Shown here piece by piece: positions 1-10,941 of a stretch of DNA of 61,612 bases. The DNA is taken from positions 1 to 61,612 of the forward strand of contig JAYMGJ010000354.1 in the NCBI GenBank assembly GCA_037178675.1. The letters run 5' to 3'. The notes under the pieces are model-generated. The model was not told where the DNA came from. It was given only the letters and a program-made list of their open reading frames with translations, and did no database searches. Source of the stretch: Scleroderma bovista (Eukaryota > Basidiomycota > Agaricomycetes > Boletales > Sclerodermataceae). Numbering within the stretch: the first letter of the stretch is position 1; each line of letters begins with the position of its first letter. The translations under genes were made by a program, and so were the position numbers.

Positions 1-3000
1 ATATCCTGGAGTTGCTCGACAGGATGTCGCTGCTCACCATACACGTTACCGGGGCGCAAAGGTGCTCTACGTTCACGTTGGGGGCAGGCAGGTATATTAA
101 CTGCAGGAGGTCGCGGTGCATTCTGGCGGCGTTCAGCTCAGCCAGGGTGCTGTGGTGCCGGAGGTGGTGGATTTCTCGCTGGTGAAGGCATTCTCGGTGC
201 CGGTGGAGGCACTGGAGATGGCGTATGGGGAGGATTTATTTGATTAGGCTCTTCCTCAGGAGCCTCAGGTTCCTCACGCTTTGGATCGTCATCCTGCGCT
301 TGGGGATGTGGGTAGCCATGGTCGTGTTCCACATCGTCATCACTGTCGATATCATCAGGAGAATTTCCTGGTCGATCAGTGGCTGGTTTCGGATTTGCCC
401 TTCTGAAAGGGTTCTCGAGAGGTTCGCACCTGTTTTTGGGGCAGCAAGGGAAGTGACGCTCGTCAAAGACGGTGTGGGCAGCAGTAAACACTGCATTGGT
501 GGAGCGCATGAACAAAAAGTTGCACTCATTGCCAGGGGCAACACTGACATAGGTCATAAGCTCCGACTTGGGAGCCTTATTTGCTCGAGCCGAGGCTGGG
601 AGGTAGACAAAGGCTCCACAGCCAAATACACGGAGGTGATCGATGTTAGGCATCTCCCCCTTAAGCATTTCATGGGGGGTGCGCCATTGCAGGCGAGCTA
701 CCGGAGTACGGTTGTAAATGTGAGTTGCGTGAGCGAACACAAATTCCCACCAGGAGTCAGGAATGCAGGCTTGATGCCACATAGACTCAGCTTTATCCAT
801 GAGAGTGCACCCTAAATGCTCGGCGTGGCCATTCTGCATGGGGGTTCTTGGAGCACTTTGAAATATTTTAATTCCTTTCTCAAGGAGTGCTCGATCAAAT
901 AGATTGGATTTATACTCTCCGCCGGCATCGGACATCCATCCAACGACGTGCATATCATGTTGGACGCACACCATTTCGAGGAAATCTTTGGCAGCTGTAA
1001 TCACTGCAGCTTTGGAGCGAAGAGGCATAGTCCAGGCATGAGAGGTATAGTCATCATAGAAGGTGATAACATATTTAAACTTCCGGTATGACGTAACTGG
1101 GAAGGATTTCAGATCAGAGTGCAACAGCTCAAAGGGCTTGGAAGCACGTCTTTCATTCTCTGGGAAAGCTCGATTGGGCATTTTGCCAAGAGCACATCCA
1201 GGGCAAACACAATCCTCAGTAGGAAAGTGGATCTCTGGGAAGTGCTGCGTATGCTTTTGTGCACGTCGGAGTACTTCCTTCGAGGGGTGCCCGAATCTCC
1301 GGTGCATAGTGTTGTAATCGACTTTGCTCACGGAGGCGATGTAGTTAGATCTAATTATCGGGATAGATCTAATCCCGAAAATGACGTTGCAATCGTCTTC
1401 TGGGTCTGGCTCAAACCATAGGCGTTCAGCTTTATGAGTGAGGCTAATACCTCGCTTATCACCAGTGACTTTGTAATTACGCTGGAGCATTTCACCCATA
1501 GAAATAAGGTGTGCAGTAGCGCCTGGCATATGGAACACTTGGGTGAGTGTAATGACTTTCTCATCCCCTGAGTTGTGGTCTAGGCACTGGAGTAATACCA
1601 TGCCAATGCCAGCAATCAGTGCTACACCATTAGCCGTTTTGGCATAGTGCGCTCGCTTTAGCGCATTGTAGGAGGCGAAATCACCTATGTCACCGGTGAA
1701 GTGGCATGATGCGCCAGAGTCTAGTAGCCAGAAAGCACCAGAAAGTTCACTATCGTCAACCATTTTTCCCTTACATCCAGCACAGCGTGCATCACTCGTT
1801 TCATGAGAACATGAACAAATATATGCTTTACTCGAGGAGACACGACATGACAAATTGTAGTTACTACTCGCTATATACAGTGCCGGCGTAAAGCGCACAT
1901 GTAAAGGGAGCGTGTCAGTGTCGGTCAGCACGCATGCAGAAGGTACTTGCCTGAAAAGGCTGGCCTCCGTGCCCATCGCCATCAACGTCGCATTGTAGCG
2001 GTCGAGGACCATCGTGTTGATTTCATTGAACTCGTCGTCAGCGAATGGTTCGTGAGCGAAGGGCTCTTCATCCCCAAGGGAGATGGCATCCTCCTCATAC
2101 ATCATGATGCGCTCCTCGAGACGAGGGCGCTTCAGCGAGGAGGGACCTGCCTCAGGCTGGTCCAGGTTCGCACTCGCCAACGACACAACTTGGTCGAGGG
2201 TGTGGATGGTTTGGCAGGAGGGTTCTACCCCCAGACGGTGTGCCAAGTCGAAGGCCTTGATAGTATTTTTGAAAGCGGGGGGGCCATAGTGGGCAGCACT
2301 GGGAGTGTGAGCCAGGGCATGAGGGTTGACAGTGGGTTCTGGTCCATCATAGTGGACGTAAGTGGCGAAGGCTGCCTGTTGGGCGTTTTCATGACGAGTG
2401 CGAGCCTTCTTGTTGCCGCGTCGAGTGCAGCCTCCCTGTCCTTGGGCAGGAGCATTTCCGCTTGTACCACCGTTGGACCCTCCTTGCTGCTGCTGCCTCT
2501 GAGGCTGCTGCTGCTGCTGGGCAAACTTGGGGTCAGCTGGCTTGCGCTTCACAGTGCTAAGCTTGTTGGCCTGTGGGCCCTTCAAACCACCGGCACGCGA
2601 AGAGGCGCCTTTCTGCTCAAAGGAGAGTGTAGCGGCCTTGATGATCCCATCAGGCTTCAGATTTTTGATCTCGTCCGGTGACGTCTGGCTGAGAATTTGA
2701 GTTACAACCTCCATAGTAGGAGGGAGCTTGCAGAGGATAATCATAGCCTGCATGGGGGCAGGGAACTTGAAGCCAGCGTCCTTGAGATAAGCGAAGTGGC
2801 TAAGCACCTTGGTGATAGCCGGAGCAGGATGGGAGCCAGCGGGGATGGTTGTCGACAGGAGCTTGCTAAGCTCAGCATAAGCAGAGCCGATACTGGGGGC
2901 GCCGAAGTTCTTCTTGAGGTGGTCCCAGACTTCCTTAACGCTGTCGAGATTCGAGACAGCAACCTGGATCGAAGGGGCGAGGTGCAAGGTGATATTACCG

Positions 3001-3179
3001 AGTGCTCTCTCGGTGTTGTTGTCCCACTCCTTTCGGTCATCATGACCGTCAGCAGGTTGCGTCGTCGAGTAAATGTACCATTGGCCTTGTGCCCAAAGGT
3101 AGGCCTGCATAGAGGTGTGCCACTGCTGCCAGTTGGAGCCAGTGAACACGGGAACCATCTTGTCGAGAGCGCTGGACAT
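1..3179 (-). pseudogene. copia Gag-Pol polyprotein (gag, protease, integrase), partial, with in-frame TGA
   Basis: I place the start at the ATG at 3179-3177 (MSSALDKM...). The frame is open further upstream, but only with non-ATG codons. The first 200 residues resemble copia gag (SNWQQWHTSMQAYLW, then a UBN2-like stretch with VWDHLKKNFG). I see no CCHC zinc knuckle; a basic Q/G-rich segment stands in its place. The protease motif is LLDSGASCHF, followed by a GAG-pre-integrase region (HRRFGHPS) and the integrase core with aspartates in HSDLKSFP and SDAGGEYKS and the glutamate in PMQNGHAE. The frame stops at TGA 138-140 after a proline-rich tail. It then continues in the same frame to the edge with RPGNVYGEQRHP, the conserved linker that normally precedes RT. 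So a single nonsense codon separates gag-int from the lost RT. Readthrough is possible, but decay is more likely. Confidence 0.85.
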
Positions 3180-3309
3180 GGTGATGTTCTGTTGGGAGTC
3201 AACAGAGTCAGCAAATGAATGCAACAATGGACAAGCAAGAAAAGAAGAAACACCTGAGTGCTAGTGAAAGCACTTCTGTCAACAGCTAACTCATGACTAG
3301 GTCATGCCA

Positions 3310-3467
3310 GCGCAAGTCATCGACGATGTTCGCCATGGTTGGCGCAAGTCATCAATGAACTTTGCCTGGGGCAATACAGGTGCTCAACTAGGAGCTCACT
3401 GTCTGGCGCAAGTCATTGACCGACTTTGCCTTGTGGCTGTGCAGGGGCTCAGCTAGGAGCTCACTGT
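3310..3467. repeat. tandem repeat in copia leader
   Basis: Two copies of a roughly 64-bp unit start at 3341 and 3405 (GGCGCAAGTCAT...GGAGCTCACTGT), with a partial third before them. They lie between the primer-binding site and the gag start, in the untranslated leader. Confidence 0.7.
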
Positions 3468-3548
3468 GGTCCACAGCGTCAAGCTAGTTAAAGCAACGCT
3501 CAGGGAGCTGGAGCGCTGTCTGGTGCATTGCTGCACACAGTGCGCTCA

Positions 3549-3564
3549 CAGGGCTCATAACCTG
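3549..3564 (-). other. copia primer-binding site (half-tRNA initiator Met)
   Basis: The plus strand reads CAGGGCTCATAACCTG. CAGGGCTCATAACC is the anticodon stem-loop sequence of eukaryotic initiator tRNA-Met, so the element-sense strand is complementary to it. Priming by the 5' half of initiator tRNA-Met is known for copia-type elements. It overlaps the LTR end at 3563-3564. Confidence 0.75.
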
Positions 3565-3732
3565 TTGAAGCAATACCTATATATGTAGAGGAACTGCTAC
3601 TCCAACTCACCTGTTGGGTGGAGTGCACAACCTGAGATGGTAGTGGTAGCTGGTCAAGAGCTGTATTATATAAGCGGTGGACGCTGTTTATATACAACAA
3701 ATAGTGTGACGTGTGACATGTAACATGTAACA
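3563..3732 (-). repeat. 5' LTR of the copia element (about 170 bp)
   Basis: On the minus strand this block starts TGTTACATG and ends CTTCAACA, the TG...CA form of LTRs. It carries a TATATAA box near 3667-3673. Its end touches the primer-binding site, which fixes that border. The outer border at 3732 is less certain because TGTTACA is repeated there. Confidence 0.65.
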
Positions 3733-4517
3733 TCTACTCTAAAGAGGACTATTACTAAGTTTACACTAATATGGGTCACAGTCTTGTGTGCACTTTGTTG
3801 ACGGTTTACGCTGGGTGCACGTGCGACTTCAACAGTATGTGCCGTCTCAAGTACTTTAGCAAGATCAACATATTTCCACTGAACTAGGTTAAGCCACTGG
3901 CTCGGAGGGAAAGGAGGACACCCTGGCGTGGAGAGGATATTTTCAACAACAGATTTTGGATCAGAGGCGAAAAGCTCAAGTTGTTTGAAGGTTTCACGTA
4001 TGTCAGCTGAGAGAGTACTAAGCTCAGTTGTTCGTCGTTGGTGCCAGGGAAAACACTTGGGATCTGGCTTGGTTTTGAAACACTTTGTGGCAGGACATTC
4101 CGACTCATCAGCTGACTTCTCAGCACTAGCATCCGACTCTTCAGATTCCGGCTGAACATCCTCTTCTTCAGCTGGCCCACTTTCACGACTGGGATCAACC
4201 TCAGATAGAGTGTGACTCTCAACTCGTTTTCTTCGGCTCTCCTCCTTTTGAAAAGCTTGTTTCTTCGTACAACATACTTCCTCTATGATGTCAAGATAAA
4301 CACCAAGGGCCTCTCCTAGATTCTTCCCCTTTCAAATGGAGGCTGAGCGACAAAGGATGTCACGAAGTGATAGAATTGAATCAGCTTTAGATAGGACACC
4401 TTGTTTGCAAGATTCAATGGTTTGGTTACATAACTCGACAGATTCGATGTCCAAGAGAAAGCCCTGTACTTCCGAAGAGGTAGCCGGAGCGTCAGACGAC
4501 TGCTGAATAGATGTCAT
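3733..4517 (-). pseudogene. decayed gag-like ORF, interrupted by copia insertion
   Basis: The ATG at 4517 opens a frame of 61 codons ending at TGA 4332-4334. The same frame then stays open through a charged, acidic stretch (ESEESDASAEKSADES) to the edge of the copia LTR at 3733. The part PPFPPSQWLNLVQWKYVDLAKVL resembles, from memory, a conserved segment in an accessory gag-like protein of basidiomycete retroelements (P-x-S-x-W ... [VL]-D-L). I cannot confirm that family. The frame of about 260 codons, the residue use and the single TGA suggest a real but dead coding sequence, cut at its 3' end by the copia element. No function is assigned. Confidence 0.5.
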
Positions 4518-5082
4518 GTAATGTAAAAATTATTGAGTCCATTAGGGCGATGATGAAATATGATAGCACAAAAGCAGGTCTAACGAAACGATGAGAGCAG
4601 GTCAGCAAGAGGACAACTGAATAAAGAACCAACCTACCTGACGAAACGATGGGAGCGGGTCAGAGGGAGGATTGGCACCTCCTGTACCACCGTTTGCCAG
4701 ATAAGTTGACATGACGACACACCTGACGCAATACATGTGACGAGGGCTCAGGTATCCCCCAATCACCCTGCCTTTCAGCAGGGGTCCCAACTATTAGGCC
4801 GCTAATCCGTCTTGGTAGCTCAACTGCCCATTAGCCTAGTAATAAACATAGTCTATACTCAAAAAATCAAAAATCAAAAATCAGTCTGTGGGAGTTTCCG
4901 GAAAGGACTCCAGAAGTAGCACTAGACAGATCATGTAATTTGTACTGGTAGTGCTAGTAGCTACTTCTTTGTAGAGCTGCTGAAACAGCCCGAAGTTCCA
5001 TTGTACAGACTCCAGAGTCACACTGGACTCTACAGAAAGGTACATACATACTTTTACAGAGCTTTAGCTGTGCAACCCAGCA
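4518..5082. other. no gene recognised
   Basis: I see no coding frame with protein-like character here. There is a short duplicated segment (ACGAAACGATG(A/G)GAGC(A/G)GGTCAG, near 4583 and 4641) and a small A/T tandem (AAAAATC units, 4861-4883). Confidence 0.5.
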
Positions 5083-5379
5083 GTGAACCTGGATAAGACT
5101 GGAGCATCACTACAGACCAAGATGTCTTATTATCCATCAATACTCAAAAATCATAGTGCAATGTTATCATTTCACTACAAAAATGTACTGTGGTTCGATC
5201 TCCTGCTAGCTAAAGGATCATATCGGGGGTGGTCATGGTCGGTGGTGTTGTGGTATTGCCATCATAGTTGTGCACTGAGCCGCTGGTTGCACAATGGTAG
5301 TCATGGTGCTGTTAGTGCTGTCGTACTGGATGTTATGGCTGTCGACATGCTGGGATTTTGGGACCATTGTGCCATGTGG

Positions 5380-5720
5380 TTGCAGTACGGGTGGTGGTGG
5401 ACGATCATCGTGAGGTGGTGGGGCTGTTGTGGTCGTGGTACTATGGGTGGGGGTGGTTCCTGTCGCCTGCATGGTGGTGGATGTGGCCGTCATCGTTGTC
5501 ATCATCGCGCTGATGGTGGCTGTCATCAACATACTGGGGTGGTGGAGGTGGCCGTTGTCATTGTTGTTGTCACGCTGGTGGTGGTGGTCACTGGCGGTTG
5601 TCGACGTGCTAAAATGGTAGTGGTTCTCATTGCCAGCACTGTGGTGGAGGTGGCTGTGATTGTTGTCATCATCAAGTTGGGGGTAGCTGTTGTCATGCTT
5701 GGTGGTGGTGGCTGTCTGCA
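5380..5720. repeat. GGT/GTC-rich simple-sequence tract
   Basis: This is a long imperfect run of GGTGGT, GTTGTC and ATCATC triplets. Both strands carry long ORFs here (Trp/Val-rich on plus, His/Thr-rich on minus), but these come from the triplet repetition, not from selection. Similar tracts occur at 42,320-42,728 and 43,390-43,637. Confidence 0.75.
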
Positions 5721-6096
5721 CGGTGGCCAGATTCTGTGTTTGATTGACTAGTTAAAAGCACTATTAGTAATCACACAGGTATCTAGGGCTACTTTTGGGG
5801 TCCTTTCCGGCAATTCCCAGACCAAATTTTGATTTTTGGTTTTTCCCCGAACAATTGAAAACGGCTGTAACTCCATCGCGTGGAGTACAATCCATCACAG
5901 GCGCGACCAGAATCAACACCAAAGCGACTACCAGTTTGTTCTTGGCCGGGCAATAACAAAGCACACAGCTTCATTGGCGCTGCACTATATCCGAGTCTAC
6001 ACCTGTCCAGAGTACAGAATCTTTCCATGCTATCTTGGTGCTACTAGGGCTTCACGAATGTTGGGTTGGCCATTACCATCAGGAAAACTACATCTA

Positions 6097-6166
6097 GTCT
6101 ACTTCGTCTGCAGACGAAGTAGACGTCTGACGTCGGAGTTTTGAAGTCAGACCCTTTGGTCTGACT
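6097..6166. repeat. 28-bp perfect palindrome plus adjacent hairpin
   Basis: Positions 6097-6124 form a perfect palindrome centred at 6110/6111 (arm GTCTACTTCGTCTG). Twenty bases on, 6145-6166 forms a 9-bp stem with a CTTT loop (arm AGTCAGACC). Several GGTCTG motifs follow to about 6215, and more occur at 6710-6760. Confidence 0.8.
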
Positions 6167-6309
6167 CGTTGATCTGCGTGGTCTGTGCGGTCTGCGTGGT
6201 CTGATATGGTCTGCGTTCTATCTGTGTGATTCACACAACACCAACTCAGACAGTCAGATGAAGCACAACTGTACTAAGACACTCAAGGCGCGTCCACGCC
6301 AGTACAACG

Positions 6310-6600
6310 CAGGTGAAGACGACATGACGTGGCTGGCCAATGCCACGGCGTCACAACAACGATGACGATGGCTGGCAAGACATGGCAACGACGATGACGT
6401 GACGCAGATGGCCAATGCCACAGCGTCACAATGACAACAGCATACCAATCCACGCCAACACACGCAGACGACATGATTCAGATGGCCACGGCGTCACGAT
6501 GACGACGACAGCGGCGGCTGGCAGGGCCAGCGACGATGACACCATGACGCAGATGGCCAATGCCACAGCGTCACGACAACGACGACGGCAGGCCACTGTG
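6310..6600. repeat. minisatellite, about four imperfect 60-80 bp units
   Basis: Units share GATGGCCAATGCCAC(A/G)GCGTCAC followed by ACGAC-rich sequence. They can be seen starting near 6310, 6394, 6471 and 6533. The ORFs across it on both strands reflect the repeat. Confidence 0.7.
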
Positions 6601-7265
6601 CGCACAACTAGTATTACTAGCAAATTAATGTAGTAGCTTCGTGTTCACTCCATACTACAACTGATTCTTTGGTACTACATAGTATGATAGTACTATGCAT
6701 GCATCTGATGGTCTGCAAGTGTCTGCGTGGTCTGCAATGGTCTGACACAAGTTGCTGAGAGTTGTCGTAGCCGAGTGCAGTCTGGCAGCAGACAATGTCA
6801 GACAAAATCAGACACGTCAGCAGGCTCCTTCCCATCCAATGCTTCGAGTGTGAGGTGATACATAGTGAGTGGAAAATTCTGAGTGGCTATGCACAAATTC
6901 AAATACCGCCAACCTTAAACAACCACTCTCAGCAGCAGCTGGAAGAAAACCTTTGTCAGCCTGCATAGCCACCATTTCAGACACTGAAATAAACCAGTAA
7001 CTAATGGGTCTGGACGCTCAATGACTGAATGGGACAAAAATATAGTGGTTTATCCGCCCCTGAGAAGATGTGTATTCAATGGGGCGTGAGAGCGAGGACC
7101 GGCAGCACTACTACGACAAGAGTGGACTAGAAATACAAAGGCCAAAGAACGAAAAGGGACATAAATACCCTTCCTCATCAGCAAAACCCTAAGTTGCTGT
7201 GCCAAGCTGTGCAAAGCTGTACAGTTGGCTACAGTTCCCACAGTGATACAGATAGGTCCCCATTT

Positions 7266-7290
7266 GTACAGCACTGTGACAGTGCTGTAC
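7266..7290. repeat. 25-bp near-perfect palindrome
   Basis: Arms of 12 bases (GTACAGCACTGT) flank a single central G. The surrounding 7190-7400 is rich in CTGTA motifs. I see no gene here. Confidence 0.7.
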
Positions 7291-7502
7291 AGACCATTAC
7301 AGAATCTCGCGCGCTGTACATAGATTCGTACTGTATCCGCTGTCACACTCTGTATCACACTGTATCATTCTGTAGTCAAACTGGACAACCCTGTATTCAA
7401 TTGTAGCTACTACATTGTAATTTACTAAATGCTAATTGGTTCCTTCAATGCTGTCCGCTGTAGCATTGTCGTCATCCCCATTCTTTGTCACCATTGTACC
7501 AC

Positions 7503-7623
7503 CATGGCACTGGCCACACGCACATTGTTGTCGTCATCATCGTCCACATAATGTACCTACTTTGTCCTGGCCATGCGTGCATTGTCATTGTCATCATCGT
7601 CCACATAATGTACCTACTTTGTC
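7503..7623. repeat. tandem duplication, about 60-bp unit, two copies
   Basis: Two adjacent copies end in the same GTCCACATAATGTACCTAC and TTTGTCC. The second starts near 7568. Confidence 0.75.
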
Positions 7624-7969
7624 CCGTCTTACACAGCCACCTGAAGGTGAAAATTGGCTGAGTGTCAAGGGCCAGTGGACGGGAGCCCACGGATGGAGTA
7701 TCACCGAGTAATACAGGTGGGCTACACACTATGATTTTGTTACCATGTGATATGGGTGGGCTATGGTAGTAGTTAAGGAGGGGTTATGGTAGGGATATAG
7801 GAATTGTCACCATGTCATGTTGGTGGGCTGCAATCTTACTGGGTGCACATTAATGGATGAGCCCATATTTACTGGAATGCAAAGGTATGGGGTGGGCTAG
7901 CAAAAATAGATACTACTGCATACAGTAGGAACTAATCTAATCAACCTACCAGCAGAACTGGCTTCATTA

Positions 7970-8580
7970 CCGCGGGTGAACTACTGGGGTTGACTACCGT
8001 GGGTTGACTACTTACCATTGATGGACTGCTACAGCTGACTATACATACACAGGCATCACACACCGCGGGATTACTACAAACCACAGTCCCACTACAGGCC
8101 CACTACTAACCATGGGTTAACTACCCACGTGGGTTAGGTCGGCCAGGAACTATTTCCAACCATGTAACTACCCAGGGTTGACCATCCACTGCATGTCACA
8201 CTGCATGTTAGCTGCCCAACAAGGGTTATCCACCCACTACTGTTGACTACACAGCAGGGGTTAACTACCCAGTGGAGTAACTCTCCACCACGGGTTGACT
8301 ACACTGTGGTCGCACTACCAACCCAGGGGTGACCACCCATTGTGGGTTGACTCCCACTGCAGAAACCGTGGGTTCAATACTTACCGCAGGTTAGCTGCCC
8401 ACCACGGATTAGCTACTGTACAGCACTGGTCAACTACACAGTGGAGTACCCACCTCAGGGTGGCCACCTGCTGCAGGTTACACTGTGGATTCAATACATA
8501 CCACGGGTTATGTACCCAACGCAGGTTATCCACCCACTGTTTACTACACAGCAGGGGTTAACTACCAAGCGGCGTGACTC
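7970..8580. repeat. degenerate minisatellite based on GGGTTGACTACC
   Basis: A degenerate unit of roughly 15-30 bp built on (C/G)(G/C)GGGTTGACTAC(C/T) or CACGGGTTAACTACCCA recurs many times over about 600 bp. Copies differ in length and sequence. No coding frame of interest overlaps it. Confidence 0.65.
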
Positions 8581-9247
8581 TCTACACACCTAATCGTGTG
8601 TAAGGTTCACCCAACGCCAGATGGCGATTAGGTCATGGGAGGGTCCTGATAAGGCTAACCCAGTGATTTCCGTCGAAGGTATTTAGGTTATTGTGAAATA
8701 CATAGAACATACAAATGGTTCCAAATGTATAGCATGGGTTGTCACAGAGATTGGCCACTCCCTTTCACATACATTCCTGTTCGCTTGAGTACCAAATACG
8801 TGATACATAGTATAAGTCACCTGCCATTATTGTCCTGAGAAAGGTTCCCACTGTCATTTTTTTAGAACCTCACAGCTTTATCACGAAACAAGGGGCGGAG
8901 GGTCCCTACTTCTAAGGTCAGACAATTGTTAGAGTGAGGGACCGACAATTCTCAGTCCTGAGATCAGGTGGTCGTTAGAATAAGGGTCTCGTGTGGTCTA
9001 GCATAACAAACATATTGTGGTGAGTGTACCACTAGGATAGATGCCTATCATTGTAAATACTATACCATTCCATATGCAACACGAATAGCAACACAAATAC
9101 TATTATATCAATGCTCTCATACAAGTTGCATGGTCAAACTGATGTGATTGCACGGTACGTAGAAACATCGAGTAGGATTAAATTGTAATTAAAATGGAGC
9201 ATTCTTGAAAAGGACAAGAGTTATACGGTGGCAAGATGGGCACCAAT
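8581..9247. other. no feature recognised
   Basis: I find no ORF with protein-like character, no clear repeat and no RNA gene in this stretch. Confidence 0.5.
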
Positions 9248-10649
9248 TTACCAGATAAGTTCATTATGGATCGCCTTTTGCCATCCGATCATGACTTTGT
9301 CATAGGCAGGGGTAGCAGGATGCGAGGTAGTTCCAGGATAAAGCTTCATATCGGCCTGCAGGCATATAGTGAAGAAGCTAAGAGTAATCGTGCCACAAGT
9401 TAAATACACCAAGAAGTGGACTCACGACTCAAAACATTTCTTACAAGCATCAGAAGTTGCCTCCTTTGATGCATCCACTCTGATGTCCGAAAGGAGGTGG
9501 TCAACGTAGTCCCAAAATTCAGTAGAAACCCAGGCCCGCGTAGCAATGTCTTGCTCTGGTTGCGCCGCACTTTCATCTTCATTGATCACAGCAGATCTCC
9601 TCCTCCTTGAAGACACAGTGGCCACACCTTCGTCAACAAGTTCGGTGAATGTCAAAAGGGATTTCCGCTACATTTTTTAATTAAATGTCACAGATAAGCA
9701 GTGCGTTACACTTACCAAAAAAGCAAACCGTGCCCAGTGATTTGTCGTAGTCTCATAGTGACCAGTTGGCGCCAAAGACTTTGAAAGGTTTGAGATATGC
9801 GCCTTTGATTTGATGCTTGCTATCAACTGCAATGAACTTGATCAGTAGACTGTCACATAAGTTGGAAGCGCTAACACCCCTTTTGTTTCATCCCAGACCT
9901 CTGCTGTGTGAGGACTTCTTTGATGAGACTGTCAATAATGCACATCATTTCTGGGTCTTCAACTGCTTCCGAAGGAATCTTAAACGTCGACAAGTTCTTC
10001 AATGCGAAGGCCTGGTGTGCAACGGTGTTAGAATCAGTGAATGATTTGTCATACGTACTCACTAAAATATTCTCCGGAAGACCATCACTATATGCAGTCA
10101 AGTTTGGTGACAATAAACAAGCTCGAAGACGGTCTTTCAAAATGTCCTAAAATTCACAATGAGAACTGGGGGCACAGGCCAATAACCACATACCTTAAAT
10201 GCATCCAAGCCAATGAACACTTCCGCATCTGATTTTTTCCTCTCCTGATATTGAGCTATAAGTGTAGCCTGGATGGTCAGCAACAATTTGTTATCCTTGA
10301 GCTGGTAAAGGTAGGATGAAAATATGAATGGCATGGAGTTGATGCGACCTACCGGTACATATTGGTCCAGTGACCCTTCTGGAAGACCCAGATCCTGGCA
10401 GATATGAGTAGCCTGTTGCTTACGTCATTTAAGCTTGTAGGCCTCTACCGCCTCATCTTCTGATGAATTGGAGCACGGTCGACAAAGTCGAGGGGTGATT
10501 TGAGTGCCTCCAGGGGTGCGATCAGGGATCTGAGACTCTGGTTCATAATTTGGATCAAGCCCATCTGGCAAGCTGCGAAGGAAATTGTTGTTGTCTTCGT
10601 CTGTCTGTTGAAACCCAAGGTCGAGTCGGAAACGCTCCAAAAGACTCAT
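9248..10649 (-). pseudogene. hypothetical multi-exon gene with in-frame TGA
   Basis: Six exons can be read on the minus strand, starting at ATG 10649 (MSLLERFRLDLGFQQ): 10649-10194, 10146-10063, 10011-9878, about 9818-9716, 9667-9426 and 9377-9248 (TAA). Introns are 47-60 bp with GT/AG ends. The third intron's acceptor is uncertain; using AAG before 9818 keeps the frame. Exon 1 has one TGA at 10425-10427 (EAYKLK*RKQQATHICQDLGLPEGSLDQY) inside what looks like a continuous helix. The product, about 330 residues, resembles uncharacterised proteins expanded in Agaricomycetes (SLAPTGHYETTTNHWARFAFL, STEFWDYVDHLL). I know no function. A 36-nt intron skipping the TGA is conceivable but unusually short. 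Confidence 0.6.
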
Positions 10650-10941
10650 GGTCAGGCTTGACAGAGGACAAAGGAAACAAGGGTGATTGGTGACAGAAAA
10701 CGAAAACAAACACGTCACATGACTAATATCCTTTTCAGGGAAGTCGTTGCACAACCAAAATTAAATAAATAAAAATTAGGATTAAAGTGAGTTGGCCCTC
10801 CAACACACAGATCTGCTTTGAAGACAGTTGAACATAATTATCCAAGCAGTCAATATGATCTGCTATGTGTTTCCAGGACAGATTTTATATTGGCAGTCTC
10901 AATAATTAAATAGGAGGCAGTACAATGTAGTAGGATGTAAT

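Larger units (their letters stand above)
1..3732 (-). mobile_element. Ty1/copia LTR retrotransposon, 5' part, cut by left window edge
   Basis: In element sense (minus strand) the order is 5' LTR, primer-binding site, leader with tandem repeats, gag, protease, integrase, and the start of the linker before reverse transcriptase. RT, RNase H and the 3' LTR lie beyond the left edge. Domain order protease-integrase-RT is the copia order. The element sits directly against a decayed gag-like ORF on the same strand (3733-4517), so it probably inserted into that older sequence. The target-site duplication cannot be tested because the other end is missing. Confidence 0.85.

Noticed and set aside
1947..2681. 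244-codon plus-strand ORF
   Set aside because: It lies opposite the copia gag and resembles no protein; a shadow of the real minus-strand frame.
5083..5751. 222-codon plus-strand ORF rich in Trp/Val and its His/Thr-rich opposite
   Set aside because: The composition follows GGT/GTC triplet repeats on both strands.
7970..8580. CRISPR-like array
   Set aside because: Units vary in length and sequence with no regular spacers, and the genome is eukaryotic.
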